Assembly (NCBI GenBank): GCA_013416795.1
Contig: RQSC01001018.1
Coordinates: 8,940 to 52,836, forward strand
Direction: 5' to 3'
DNA length: 43,897 nt
Source: Prasinococcaceae sp. CCMP 1430
Taxonomy: Eukaryota; Prasinodermophyta; Palmophyllophyceae; Prasinococcales; Prasinococcaceae
The notes beneath the pieces are model-generated. The model saw only the letters and a list, made by a program, of their open reading frames with translations. It made no database searches and was not told where the DNA came from. The first letter of the stretch is position 1; every line of letters starts with the position of its first letter. Made by a program: the position numbers and the translations under genes. Positions 1 to 10,800 of this stretch are shown piece after piece.

Positions 1-1
1 C

Positions 2-946
2 GCGCTGGCCGCGCTCGCGCTCGCGCTTGCGGGCGCCTTCCCGGTCGGGGGCGAGTCGGTCGTCGGCGCGGGGGGGGAGGCGCGCGAGTGCGGTGCGTGC
101 GGCGCCCCCGTCGCGGAGGACGTGGCGGGCCTGCCACCGCGCGCACCTGCGTCGCCGCCATCGTACGAGAGCTGCGCGGTCGTGTTCGCCTCCGGGCTGC
201 TGCTTGACTTCGATCTCGGCGAGGAGATCGACGCGCACGACGCTGTGTTCCGCATGAACAAGCACTCGCCGTGGAAGTTCGAGAGACACGTCGGCCACCG
301 CACCTCGCTTCGCATCATCAACTCGCAGCACGACGGTGAGCACGACATGATGTTCACCGAGTTTACGCGCGACAGCGAGGTGGTGCTGCTGCGCGACTGG
401 AACACCCGCGCCAAGTCACACGCCGAGTGGCGCAAGCAGAGCAAGTTCGATGTGTTCCGCACGCTGGAGAGGGCGCGCAAGAGCCATCCGGACAGGCCAA
501 TGTTCCTGCTGAGCCGCGGCCTCATGCGGCTCACGGAGGCGTGCGCGGCGCCCACGAACAAGTCGCCGACCACCGGGCTGACCGCCGTGCTGGTCGCCCG
601 GCAGCTCTGCGCCAACGTGACAGTGTATGGCGCGGGCTGCCCCGAGTGCGGCTACTATGCGCCGCGCCGCCGCACGGGCACGTCGCCGAAAGACGCGCGT
701 GCGGGCGGCGCCGAGCAGTTCGGCACACACTTCCAGACCAAGTTCCACAATATGACCGCGGAGATGCGCTCGCTCACGCGTCTCGCGGGCATGGGAGCCG
801 ATGAGATTCGCCAGCGGGGAAGGTTCAGCATCGTGGGCTGCGCAAGCGCTGGCGCACCGGCAGAGGCGGGCCGGGGTGATAGCGCTGGCGCGGAGGGCGG
901 AGGCGGCGCGGGTGCGCGAGTAGCACGAGCGCGAGCACGAGCGTAA
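2..946 (+). CDS. Sialyltransferase-like protein (GT29 family), 5' partial
   Basis: The frame is open from base 2 with no ATG, so the gene starts upstream of the window. The first residues visible are an Ala/Leu-rich hydrophobic stretch (ALAALALALAGAF), which fits the signal anchor of a Golgi type II membrane glycosyltransferase. A sialylmotif L-like block follows: SCAVVFASG, then EEIDAHDAVFRMNKHS and VGHRTSLRI. A sialylmotif S-like block (SPTTGLTAVLVARQLC, then VTVYG) and a motif VS-type HxxxxE (HNMTAE) come after in the family order. GT29 enzymes transfer sialic acid (or, in plants and algae, possibly a related acid such as Kdo) from a CMP-sugar to glycans. The donor here cannot be told from sequence. 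The last ~35 residues are low-complexity Gly/Ala/Arg, so the true end could be an unrecognised splice. It is convergent with Rab11. Confidence 0.85.
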   Translation, partial: ALAALALALAGAFPVGGESVVGAGGEARECGACGAPVAEDVAGLPPRAPASPPSYESCAVVFASGLLLDFDLGEEIDAHDAVFRMNKHSPWKFERHVGHRTSLRIINSQHDGEHDMMFTEFTRDSEVVLLRDWNTRAKSHAEWRKQSKFDVFRTLERARKSHPDRPMFLLSRGLMRLTEACAAPTNKSPTTGLTAVLVARQLCANVTVYGAGCPECGYYAPRRRTGTSPKDARAGGAEQFGTHFQTKFHNMTAEMRSLTRLAGMGADEIRQRGRFSIVGCASAGAPAEAGRGDSAGAEGGGGAGARVARARARA

Positions 947-1232
947 GCGGGCGCCGGCAATACCCCAAGTAATAGTTCACATAAAATGGCAGGGGCGAAG
1001 CAGGGCCTGCTGCGTCCGTGCGACCGCACACTCACGGTCGCGCGCGCTCGCGCGCGCCAACCCTGCCCCGCCCTCGCCACGACGGCCGCAGTGGCGGTTC
1101 AGCCGCTCGCCCGCCAGCCTGCGGCCAGCAATACCACGAACGCGCCATCGCCTGCCGCTTCGGCCGCCTGTTGTGGGCTGCGCGCGCCGCGCAGCTCCTC
1201 CAACCCCGCCACTCGCCCGCGCCCGCCCGCAC

Positions 1233-2388
<1,156 letters not shown>

Positions 2389-2740
2389 CCCTGCCCACCT
2401 CACTCCCGATCACTCCCTGGGGGGAAATAATGGCACGTGCACAGAGCGAGCGCCGCCCGTGCTCGGGCCGGCCTTTCCGCACGGCGACAGGGCGACGCCA
2501 GGGGCGCCTGGCGCCAACCGCGCGGCGATGATGGGACCGATCCTCGGTCGCCTCGCCTACCGCCCGCCTCCTCATGCGCCGCCCGCCGCCCCGGCGCGCC
2601 TGGCGGGCGCCCTACGCACACGCAGCAGCAGCGCCGGCGCGAACCGCACTCGCGACGCCGGCGGGGCGCGCTGCGCTGTGGCGCGGCCGGGGCGCGCCGC
2701 GCAACGCAGATGCCCTCTCCCCGGGCCAACAGCCCGACGG

Positions 2741-2815
2741 AAAAAAAACAAAAACAAAAAACAAACAAACAAAAACAAAAAAACAAAAACAAAAACAAAA
2801 ACAAAAAAAAGAACT
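2741..2815. repeat. A-rich simple repeat, (A3-6 C)n
   Basis: A run of A tracts interrupted by single C residues, with no G or T. It lies in the spacer between Rab11 and chlorophyllase and produces spurious Lys/Phe-rich ORFs on both strands. The wider spacer, 2400-3566, holds further T-rich stretches such as (TTTA)n near 3270-3300, and no supported gene. Confidence 0.85.
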
Positions 2816-3029
2816 CGCGCCTCCAATCAAAAGAGATCACACACGCGCGCGCGCGCCTGCGCGAGAGCCCCCCGCGAAGCCGATATTAAAAAAAGACGAA
2901 GAAAAATTTTAAAAAACCGCGACGACCGAATGCGAGCGATCGATCGAATCGCTGCGTTTTGTGACGCAAACGATTTGCTCGCTCGTTCGTGTGTGCGCCT
3001 GTGCGTGCGCTTTGGTATTATTATTTTTT

Positions 3030-3120
3030 GGGAAATTAGCACCCAGACCGTTTTTTGGCCCCCTTACGTAATATGGTTGCTATTCGGGGGGCCAAAAAAC
3101 GGTCTGGGTGCTAATTTCCC
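3030..3120. repeat. Perfect 34-bp inverted repeat with 23-nt loop
   Basis: Bases 3030-3063 are the exact reverse complement of 3087-3120. The intervening loop is 3064-3086. The arms contain GGTCTGGGTGC and a T6/A6 run. No ORF or known RNA gene overlaps it. It could be a miniature inverted-repeat element, a hairpin RNA or a cruciform site. No target-site duplication is obvious at its edges. Confidence 0.9.
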
Positions 3121-3566
3121 TCATTATTTTTATTTCATTGGAATTTCGGCTCGCGCCTGCTCTGTGCGCGTCTGTGCGTGTGCGTGTTTTTTTTTTAAAT
3201 TATTTTTATTAATTTTTTATTTCATTGCACCTTCCGCTCGCGCCTCCTCTGTGTGTTCGTGTGTGTGCGTTTTATTTATTTATTTATTTATTTATTTTTA
3301 TTTTAATTTTATTTCGTTTATTTCCGCTCGGGCCTGCGGCCGAAAGAGAGCAGCGGAAATTCTGCCATCGTCTTCTGGCTGGCCGGCCGGCCGGCCGGTG
3401 CGCGCGCGTCGCTCCGTCGACTCCGGGTCGGATCGAGGGTCCGCGCGCGCGCCGTCCCGGCGGGGAGGGCGTCGCCGCGCGCGCGAACACCCAGGATGAG
3501 CGCGGGCGCGAGCGCGTGACGCTTGGGGCGGCGCAGCGGGCGAGGCGCCCGGCGGTGGGCGGTGGG

Positions 3567-5078
3567 ATGGCGGCGAGGACGCCGCGGACGCGGGCGGCTG
3601 TAGCCCAGGCGGCGGTGGTGCTAGATGGCGGCAGTGGTGGACGCGGTAGGCGGCGCCCGATCCGCGCTCCGCGCTCGGCGCCGCGCGCGGAGGCGCGGAG
3701 GTGCGATGGCGCAGACGCGGGATCGAGCGCGCCTGGCGCGGTACAATGGGACGATGGGCGCGCGTCGTCGGCGTCCCGCGCGTCCGCAAGCGCGGGGCCA
3801 CGGGCGGGAGGCCGACGCCGCGAGCTGTTTGCCGCCGCCGCCGCCGCCGCACTGCTCGCGCCGGCGGGCGCGAACTCTCCCGCAGACGCAGAGGAGCTCG
3901 CCGATGCAGCAGCGGCGCTCGGAGGCGCAGGCGGCGTCGACTACAGCGCCCCGGGGCCCTTCCTGACGGGCACGCTCCTCACCCTCGAACACACGCCTGA
4001 GGACCTCTACCCTCTGTGCCAGGGCTCGCTTTGCCTGGAGCGCCTCCGAATTACCTACCCAAAGGCATCCGGCGCGGGTGCCAAGCGGCAGAAGGCCCCG
4101 CTGGCCGTGCTCTCGTCGGGCTTCAGCGTCGACGCGAAGATGTACTCGTCGTACGCGCAGCACCTGGCCAGCTGGGGTTGGTGTGTGGTGGGGTACGACG
4201 TGAACAACAACAGCATGCTCTCGCCGCTCACCGACGACTTACTCGCCGGCCACGTGCGCGAGATTATCAACTACGTGACCGCGCAGCCGCCCTTCGCGGG
4301 GCGCGTCTGTGCCAAGGAGGCCGAGGTGCTGCTCGTGGGACACTCGCGCGGCGCGAAGGTCTCTGTGCTCGAGAGCGCATCGGATCCGCGCGTGGGCGCA
4401 CTCGTGCTTCTGGATCCCGTAGACAATACGGTGTATGCGCCGCTGGCGCCCGGATTCCCATCGGCGAACGCGTTGCTGCGCCACGGCCTCGATGGCAGGG
4501 GTGCTGATATCGATACCAAGGAGACGGCCGCCGCGGCCGCGCGAGATTCCACCGCGACACCGTCGATGGCGGAGGTGGGCGCGGCAGAGGCAGCGGAGGT
4601 GGGCAAGGCGCCCTCGGAGGGGAGCGCAACGCGCCGGCAGCGGCGCGTGCCCATCGCAATCGTGGGGGCTGCTGGCGGCAACGACTGCGCGCCTGCCGAT
4701 GCAAATTACTCGACTTTCTACGCATCGGCCGTGGCGGGACGCACGGGGGACGCGTACCTCGTGGAGCTGCCGAAAGCGGGTCACCTGCAGTACCTTGACG
4801 GGACCAACTTGCAGCGCGCTGCGTGCGCCGAGTCCGAGGAGGTCGACGACGAGGTGGTGCACGCGGTGTCCAGGGCGCTCATAGTCTCGTGGGGGCTCAA
4901 GCACCTTCGGAACTCCAGCGCTACGGGCGGCACGTTCTACAGCGATACCTCGGGCGGCGGCAACGGCACGTACCTGCCAGCTGAGCTCGACGGGGCGACA
5001 GTGGACGTGCAATCCGTCGTGGACAGCATTGGCTCGCGGTACGGCGTGGAGCTCAAATCGCAGTCGCACAACGCCTAA
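3567..5078 (+). CDS. CLH: Chlorophyllase-like alpha/beta hydrolase, plastid-targeted
   Basis: Chlorophyllase hydrolyses chlorophyll to chlorophyllide and phytol. The ATG at 3567 is preferred: upstream frame sequence is low-complexity spacer translation, and from here the product is 503 aa. Residues 1 to ~80 are Arg/Ala/Ser-rich and lack acidic residues in most stretches, as in transit peptides. They are followed by GRRRELF and an Ala/Leu hydrophobic segment ending near LLAPAGA, which resembles a second, twin-arginine-like thylakoid signal. The mature part has the lipase-type motif GHSRGAK (Ser260), DPVDN (Asp283/286) and GHLQYLDG (His406), the expected catalytic triad. The region LSSGFSVDAKMYSSYAQHLA and VVGYDV matches the core fold of the family. 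A low-complexity insert lies between Asp and His (about 310-360). The final ~60 residues extend beyond the core. The match is to chlorophyllases rather than generic lipases because of GHSRG-K and DPVD. Confidence 0.8.
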   Translation: MAARTPRTRAAVAQAAVVLDGGSGGRGRRRPIRAPRSAPRAEARRCDGADAGSSAPGAVQWDDGRASSASRASASAGPRAGGRRRELFAAAAAAALLAPAGANSPADAEELADAAAALGGAGGVDYSAPGPFLTGTLLTLEHTPEDLYPLCQGSLCLERLRITYPKASGAGAKRQKAPLAVLSSGFSVDAKMYSSYAQHLASWGWCVVGYDVNNNSMLSPLTDDLLAGHVREIINYVTAQPPFAGRVCAKEAEVLLVGHSRGAKVSVLESASDPRVGALVLLDPVDNTVYAPLAPGFPSANALLRHGLDGRGADIDTKETAAAAARDSTATPSMAEVGAAEAAEVGKAPSEGSATRRQRRVPIAIVGAAGGNDCAPADANYSTFYASAVAGRTGDAYLVELPKAGHLQYLDGTNLQRAACAESEEVDDEVVHAVSRALIVSWGLKHLRNSSATGGTFYSDTSGGGNGTYLPAELDGATVDVQSVVDSIGSRYGVELKSQSHNA

Positions 5079-5219
5079 TATCAACGTAATATGCGCGCGC
5101 GTTTGAGATGACGAATAATTAATGTGTGTACAGGCTGCGGCGCCAGCGCGGCGTTTCGTAATGCGGTCTGTCTTTCGGTCGCCCGCCTCGTGATGCGCCC
5201 GCTCGCACGCGCACACGCG

Positions 5220-6620
5220 TTACGACAGGTCGACCTCGGGTGCGTCGCTCTCGCCGAGGTCCAGGGCGTCGGTCGTCATGTTGTCGAAGATGGATTCGTC
5301 GACGTCCTCACTCGACAGGCGTTTCTGCTCGTATGCTGCGCGCTCGTCGCATGCGTCCTTCCACGACTCCTCCTGGGTGACACGCTGGAAGGTTGGCAGG
5401 TGGCGGGCCTCGAGGACGCGCCAGTCGCCGTCGCGGAACATCAGTGCGGGCTCCTCCAGCTCGCTGGCGTGCGGGCCGGCCACGTGCACCTTGCGGATGG
5501 TACGCGTGGCGGAGTCCAGGCAGTAGAGCTCGTTGTGCTGTGGTGTGAACTCGAACATGGGCGGCAGCCACCAATCGCTCTCCTCGACGCGCTCCTCCAT
5601 GGTGGTGTCGATGCGGAGCAGCTCAGTCGGGGGCTTGAACTCGCACCTGGGACCGATGGGGATGTCGGTCTTGACGGGCACAAGGAAAACCTGCTCGAGC
5701 TTGGATCGGATGATCGTGTCCATGAAGGGGACCCGCTCGGGATAGTCCTCATGCCACTGCTGTATGTCAAAGTCGCGTGCTTCGGTCATCTCGAAACGCA
5801 TGACGCTGTAAAGCTGCGGCGGCGGCGCCTCCGCCGCGCCCTCCGCGCCATCCTCCTCGTCTTCCTCGTAGCGCGCGCGCTCGTACGAAACCCTCTGCGC
5901 CGCCGCCCAGCGCTCGTACGAGATGTCCTTGTCGATCACATGGTCACGCTTTGGCATGGCCTCCGCCTGCACCCACACGTCCGACAGGTCGAAGCGCCCG
6001 TCCTCGAGCTGCCGCACGAGGAATTCCGCGTCGTCGAGATTGAACGCGTAGTAGCCCTCGCGTGAGAGTTCGGTGCCGTCCGGCGCGAGCGCCGTGCCCG
6101 GCGGCTGGGTGTGCATGATCGGATTTGAGAACCATTTCTCCGCCCACTCCGTGTCGCTCAGCGCCACGTCCTCCGGGTCCGTCGCCCACGTGAGCCCGTA
6201 GTCGCGCTTGGTGTGGAAGAGCGCCGGCGCCCGCTCCTTCCGCTCCTCAAAGGGGAGTTCCGGCCGCAGCGGCGGCAGGTCGCGCCAGTACTCCGCGAGT
6301 CCGAGCTCTTCGCCGCCGTCGAGACTGTCCGCGCCCCTCGGAAACGCTCCGTCAAGGCTGTCCAGGTCGAAGAGGTCCTCCGCGCTGCCGGCCTCGGCGG
6401 ACGCGACGGCGCCGTACGCGAGCAGCGCGTCGTCGTCCGAGTCGCCCGCCTCCTCCTCGCGCTGCGCGACCGCATCGATGTTGACCGCCGCCCCGCTCAT
6501 CCCAGCGCGCGCGGACTCCTCCGCCTCGCGCCTCCGCCTCGCCGCCTCCAGCATCGACCTCCAGCTCACCTCGCCGCCGTCCTCGCCGCCGGCGCCCTCC
6601 GCGGCGCCCTCGCCTGCCAA
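5220..6620 (-). CDS. Putative plastid PAP8/pTAC6-like protein, 5' end unresolved
   Basis: A continuous minus-strand frame of about 466 codons with biased, protein-like composition and no good ATG at its 5' end. The frame opens after a TGA near 6642. A short spliced first exon is possible: ATG at 6682, donor after AAGG, acceptor GGCAG near 6616 in phase, but that intron would be only ~32 nt. The N-terminal third is acidic (EEEAGDSDDDALLAYG). The C-terminal half has blocks such as RSKLEQVFLVPV, NELYCLDSATRTIRKVHV, RDGDWRVLEA and FQRVTQEESWKD. These resemble, in order and spacing, the C-terminal half of land-plant PAP8/pTAC6, a subunit associated with the plastid-encoded RNA polymerase. That likeness is from memory and modest. 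If wrong, this is a conserved hypothetical protein. It is convergent with chlorophyllase (142 nt apart). Confidence 0.5.
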   Translation of the reverse strand: MAGEGAAEGAGGEDGGEVSWRSMLEAARRRREAEESARAGMSGAAVNIDAVAQREEEAGDSDDDALLAYGAVASAEAGSAEDLFDLDSLDGAFPRGADSLDGGEELGLAEYWRDLPPLRPELPFEERKERAPALFHTKRDYGLTWATDPEDVALSDTEWAEKWFSNPIMHTQPPGTALAPDGTELSREGYYAFNLDDAEFLVRQLEDGRFDLSDVWVQAEAMPKRDHVIDKDISYERWAAAQRVSYERARYEEDEEDGAEGAAEAPPPQLYSVMRFEMTEARDFDIQQWHEDYPERVPFMDTIIRSKLEQVFLVPVKTDIPIGPRCEFKPPTELLRIDTTMEERVEESDWWLPPMFEFTPQHNELYCLDSATRTIRKVHVAGPHASELEEPALMFRDGDWRVLEARHLPTFQRVTQEESWKDACDERAAYEQKRLSSEDVDESIFDNMTTDALDLGESDAPEVDLS

Positions 6621-7272
6621 ACCCTCGCCGCCCGCGCCAGCTCACCCTTCTCCTTGGCGAGTGCGGCATGTGCCTCGCGCATGGCCGACACGCCGGGGGG
6701 AGGTGGAGGGCGGGGGTGTCGGTGCGCAGGCCCAAGACGCGCCACAATTCCGCCGCGGCGCGGCGCGGACGTCGCAGCCCTTCTGCTGCCGCAGCCGCGA
6801 CAATGGTCAACAGAGACAGATTGCCTGTAACTCCTGAGCTCGCGACAGCTACTGCCCGCTGCATTGAGCTCTGGCTGCTACCGAAACGTCACCTCACCGC
6901 GAGGAGCCTTGAAAAACACACCTATTAAATCACATGCACGCCGCCTCGCAGCCGATCCGATGCCCATGGCGCCCACGCGCGCGCGGAGCGCGGACCGTTC
7001 CGCGGGGGGGGGGGGGTGCTGGAGCGTGACATTTTCCGTTTTTGATATAGAAACCATCCCAGCACCCGTCGGTGCATTTTGTACTGCATCTACATCAAAT
7101 GCATTGCGAAGGGATTTCAGCGCAACATGCATTTTCTATATCACGAGCTCACGAACCAGCTCCCCCCGAACATTCGCTCCAGCTCCCCCTGCGTACGCTC
7201 CAGCTCCCCCCTCTTCTCCATTCATTTGATGTAAACTTGGGAAAAAAAAATATTCATCGATTCATTCAAAAT

Positions 7273-7280
7273 TATATAAA
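7273..7280 (+). promoter_or_regulatory. TATA-like box
   Basis: TATATAAA in an AT-rich pocket about 540 nt upstream of the THOC2 ATG. It is the only strong TATA-like sequence in this spacer. The distance would need a long 5' UTR or a 5' UTR intron, so this is tentative. Confidence 0.25.
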
Positions 7281-7331
7281 GGGTCTACATATATGTTCTA
7301 ATGTGGATCGCGTTTCACAATCCATTCAAAT

Positions 7332-7358
7332 TGGCCTTCGCCCGAAGGGCGAAGGCCA
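7332..7358. repeat. 12-bp perfect hairpin (GGCCTTCGCCC stem)
   Basis: Bases 7332-7343 pair exactly with 7347-7358 around a GAA loop. It is not followed by a T run on the plus strand. It lies within the repeat cluster upstream of THOC2. Confidence 0.7.
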
Positions 7359-7817
7359 TAAACCTCAAACAATCTAACCCAAAGGGGGTGCTGAGAGCGT
7401 TTTCTTGCAGGGGGGGGTGCTGGAACGAATGTGACCCCAGAACCAAACCACACCAAAGCAAATATCAAAGCAAAGCAGACTCACACAAACACAAACGCAG
7501 GGAGGGACAGGTGAGCCACAGGGCGCGCGCGCGGCGAGAGCGGTGCGGGCTCCTCCCCCCCCCCCCTCTCCCCTCACGCGCCGCGCGGCACGCGCGGGAG
7601 AGGGGAGGCCGGGAGATCGCGGCGGCGAGCGTTCGGCCCGTCGCCGCCGCTCGCTTCGTCCCCAGGGGGGGGGGCGCGGCGCGCGCGCGCGCGCCGGCCG
7701 GGGAGGCGAGGGCGCAGGGGCTGATCGGTGACCTAGCGAAGGCCGGGGGGAAGGGGGAGGGGGTGGGGTGCAGGCGTGCGTGCGTGGGCGAGAGAGGGGG
7801 GGAAACGCGGCTTGGCA

Positions 7818-10800
7818 ATGGCGGCGTCGCCGCTGCTGCCACCCGAGGTGCTCAAGGCGTGGGCCGCAGGGAAGGAGTGCGTGGCGCCGTCGGGCATCGG
7901 CGAGGCAAACGTCGCGGACTTCGTCTATGAGGCCGTCGCGGCCTGCGCGCGTGGCGAGCTCGCCCCCGGGCACCTGGCGGGCGGAATCGCCAAGTGCGGC
8001 CTAGTCGCGAGGGAGGGCGTCGATCTCGCGGATGCGTGTGCCGACGCGCTGTGGCTCGCGGGCGCAACAGCGGGCGCCGCGGACGCTGGCGACGACGGAG
8101 CGTCAGACGCTCTCGTCGCCGCCGCGGACGTCGCCAAGGAGTTCGTCGCGGCCGGCGTGTGCAGCGAGCGCATGCTGCGTGAGCGCCTCGAGCTCGACCA
8201 CCTGGACGCCGCGGGGCTCCTTCCCGCGGGCGGCGCCGCCGGCTGGCGCAAGAAGGAGGTCAAGGTGAACACGCGGCTGAAGTACGAGCAGAAGCGCTTC
8301 AATCTGCTGCACGAGGAGAGCGAAGGATGGGCCAAGGCCGCGTCGCTGCTGCACTGTCGGCGCGCTGCCGCGGAGGGGCCCAACGCCGACGCGACCGAAG
8401 TCGAGCGTCACACGCGCGCGCTGGTGACCTCCGTGCAGATGCTCGTCGGGCGCTTCGATCTGGATCCGAACAGGGTCATGGACGTCGCTCTGGACGCGCT
8501 GCAGGCCGCGCCAGCGGACGCGGCGCTGCGCAGCTTGCTGAAGGCGCCCGTGCTCAAGGTCAGCGCGCTGCCGCACCTCTTGGGCGCGAAGTTCCGCGCT
8601 TATGCGGAGGGCGCTCACGCCGAGGAAGGCGAGGAACCCGACGCGCGCACGGCGGCAACACCGCCGGCGCTCTACGACGCGGCTGCGGCGCTCGTCGCCG
8701 ACGGCATCTTGGACGTCGGGGCGCTGTACGCGCACCTCTCGCCGAGCGACGCGGCAGCTGCCGCCGCGCACAAGCTTGAAACCAAGGCCGCGCTGGACGC
8801 CGTGCGCTCCAAGGGCATGGTCAACCTGTCCGCTGCGTCCGCTACCGCCGAGGAGAAGGCCCTCGCGGAGGCCAAACGCGAGAAGGCCGAGCGCGAGCGC
8901 CGTGCCGAGGCCGTCGCGCGCCGCGAGGCCAACCAGAAGCTCGGACTTGCTGCTGCCCTGCTCGAACGCGGCTGCGCGTGGGACGGTGCTCGCGCGCTGC
9001 TGCGCCGCCTCGCGCCCATCGACCCTGCGTCGCATCCACGCATCCGCCGTGCACTTCTCTCGCAGTGCACGCAGGTCATAGCACCGCTCTACGCTGAGAT
9101 CTCAGTGCAGGCCAAGCTGCGCCGATTCCGCGAGACGGGTGACGCCGACGCGCCCGCGCCCACCACGGTGGGCGCGCTGCCTACGTTGGCCTTCGAGCTG
9201 CTGGCGGAGCTGGGCTCGCACCTCAGCACCGATGTCGTGCTTCTGGCCAAGGTTTGCAGGTGCTTGCGCGCGCACATCGAGCGCGCGTCGATCGGTGGCG
9301 AGGGCGCGCTCGCGGCCGCGCAGGAGGCCGTGTGCGGCGCACTGTCATCGTGCGTGCTGCCCTCGTGCGCTCTCACGCCCTCCAATCCCGCCTTACTGGA
9401 CGAGGCGTGGCAGGTGCTTCAGCTGCTGCCATGGGGCACGCGATACCGCACGTACGCTGCATGGGACGACCCAGCGCTCGCGGAGCGCTCGCCGGCGCTC
9501 GCAGCCGTCAAGCTTGAGGCCGATCGAGAGGCCAAGTGGGTGCTCAAGCGACTCGTGCCGGAGAACGTCAAGATGTACGGGCGGCGATTCTGCAAGGCCA
9601 CGCACGCATTCCCGCTCCCCGCCCTTTCCGCTGCCGTCAAGCAGGTCGAGACCTACCCCACACACACCGAAAACGTTGTGGGTCTTCTCAACTACATGTC
9701 GTCACTCGACCTGGACGCGCTGGCGTACGTTGTGGTGGAGCGCCTGGCGAGCGCACGCGACAAGCTCAAAGAGGACGGCCAGAACATCGCTGGCTGGCTG
9801 CAGAGCCTTGCGTCGTTCGCTGGCCACGTGTGGCGCCGGCACAGCGCGATAGATATGCACGGCCTGCTGGAATACATCATCGCCCGGCTGCGGAGCGACG
9901 AGTGCCTTGACCTTGTGGTGCTGCAGGAGCTGCTTGCGCGTGTGTGCAACGTGGAGTGGCAGGAAGAGCTCTCCGGCCCGGCACTTGACAAGCTTGCGGG
10001 CGGGCGCGTGCTGCGCTCAACGGCTGTAGTGGTTACGCAGGGCATGCAGCGTGGCGTCAACACGGTGGCGAAGGCTATCGCACACATGCGCGCCGCGCTA
10101 GTGACGCAAGCCGACGAAGACCTGGCGGTGCCATTGCTCGCACTCATCGGCCACCAGCGCAGCGCCGCCGTGTACGCCGTGGACATGCCGCACCTGAAGC
10201 TCGTGAGCGAGCTCGTCGACCGTTCGCACGTGTGCTTCCTACAGTACGCCGAGTTCTTGCAGCTCGCGGTCGCTGGCTTACCCGAGTACGGTGCTCTGCT
10301 GCCGTCTCTCGACGAGGCTCTGCCGGCACTCAAACTTGGACCGGACTCAATCTTCCACGTGTACCGCCCGCTGCTCGCCGCGGCAGCGCTAGGTGCTCCC
10401 TCGGATGACGCTGAGATGGTAGCCATCGGTGGGAAACAGGTGAAGTACGCGGACCTACTCGACACCGCGCGCGGCATGCTACCCAGCGAGGCGTGGCAAT
10501 CCCTATCGCCCGAGCTCTACCTGACGTTTTGGGCGCTCAAGCTGAGCGACGTGCGTGATCCGGCGAAGTCGTACGCTGATGAGCTCAAGGTGACGCGTGA
10601 GGCGCTCGCAAACGTGGACAAGCAGGCCAAGACGGCGCCGGGCATGTCTGCGGGGCTGGTTGACAAAGCCGGCGTGCGTAGCACTGACACGGAGAAGAAG
10701 CGCGATCGCGAGAAGGGTCGCCTGGGCAACATCATCGAGGGGCTCACACGCGAAGCCAAGGAGGCTACGGTGCGCTTCCACGCGGTTGGGTGTAGCCTGA

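Larger units (their letters stand above)
7003..7440. repeat. Cluster of short direct and inverted repeats
   Basis: The motif GGGGGTGCTGG, with variable following AGCG/AACG, occurs near 7012, 7383 and 7412. Reverse-oriented relatives (CCAGCTCCCCC) occur near 7155, 7178 and 7200. An 11-bp inverted pair (tacatcaaatg at 7091-7101; catttgatgta at 7223-7233) and a 10-bp pair (gatatagaaa near 7044; tttctatatc near 7133) lie between them. It could be a decayed non-autonomous element or a cis-regulatory array. Confidence 0.5.
6621..7817. other. Spacer upstream of THOC2
   Basis: No supported gene. Besides the repeat cluster and the hairpin listed separately, it holds a G13 run at 7004-7016, an AT-rich stretch at 7210-7300, and (CG)n and G/C runs from 7550 to the THOC2 start. 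Confidence 0.6.

Noticed and set aside
2400-3222. Phe/Leu- and Lys/Asn-rich ORFs resembling membrane or basic proteins
   Set aside because: They are produced by (A4-5C)n and T-rich simple sequence in the spacer, with no conserved motif.
5220-6620. HEMERA/pTAC12 as identity of the acidic plastid-like protein
   Set aside because: The block order and the C-terminal motifs do not fit pTAC12. The PAP8/pTAC6 comparison is better, though still tentative.
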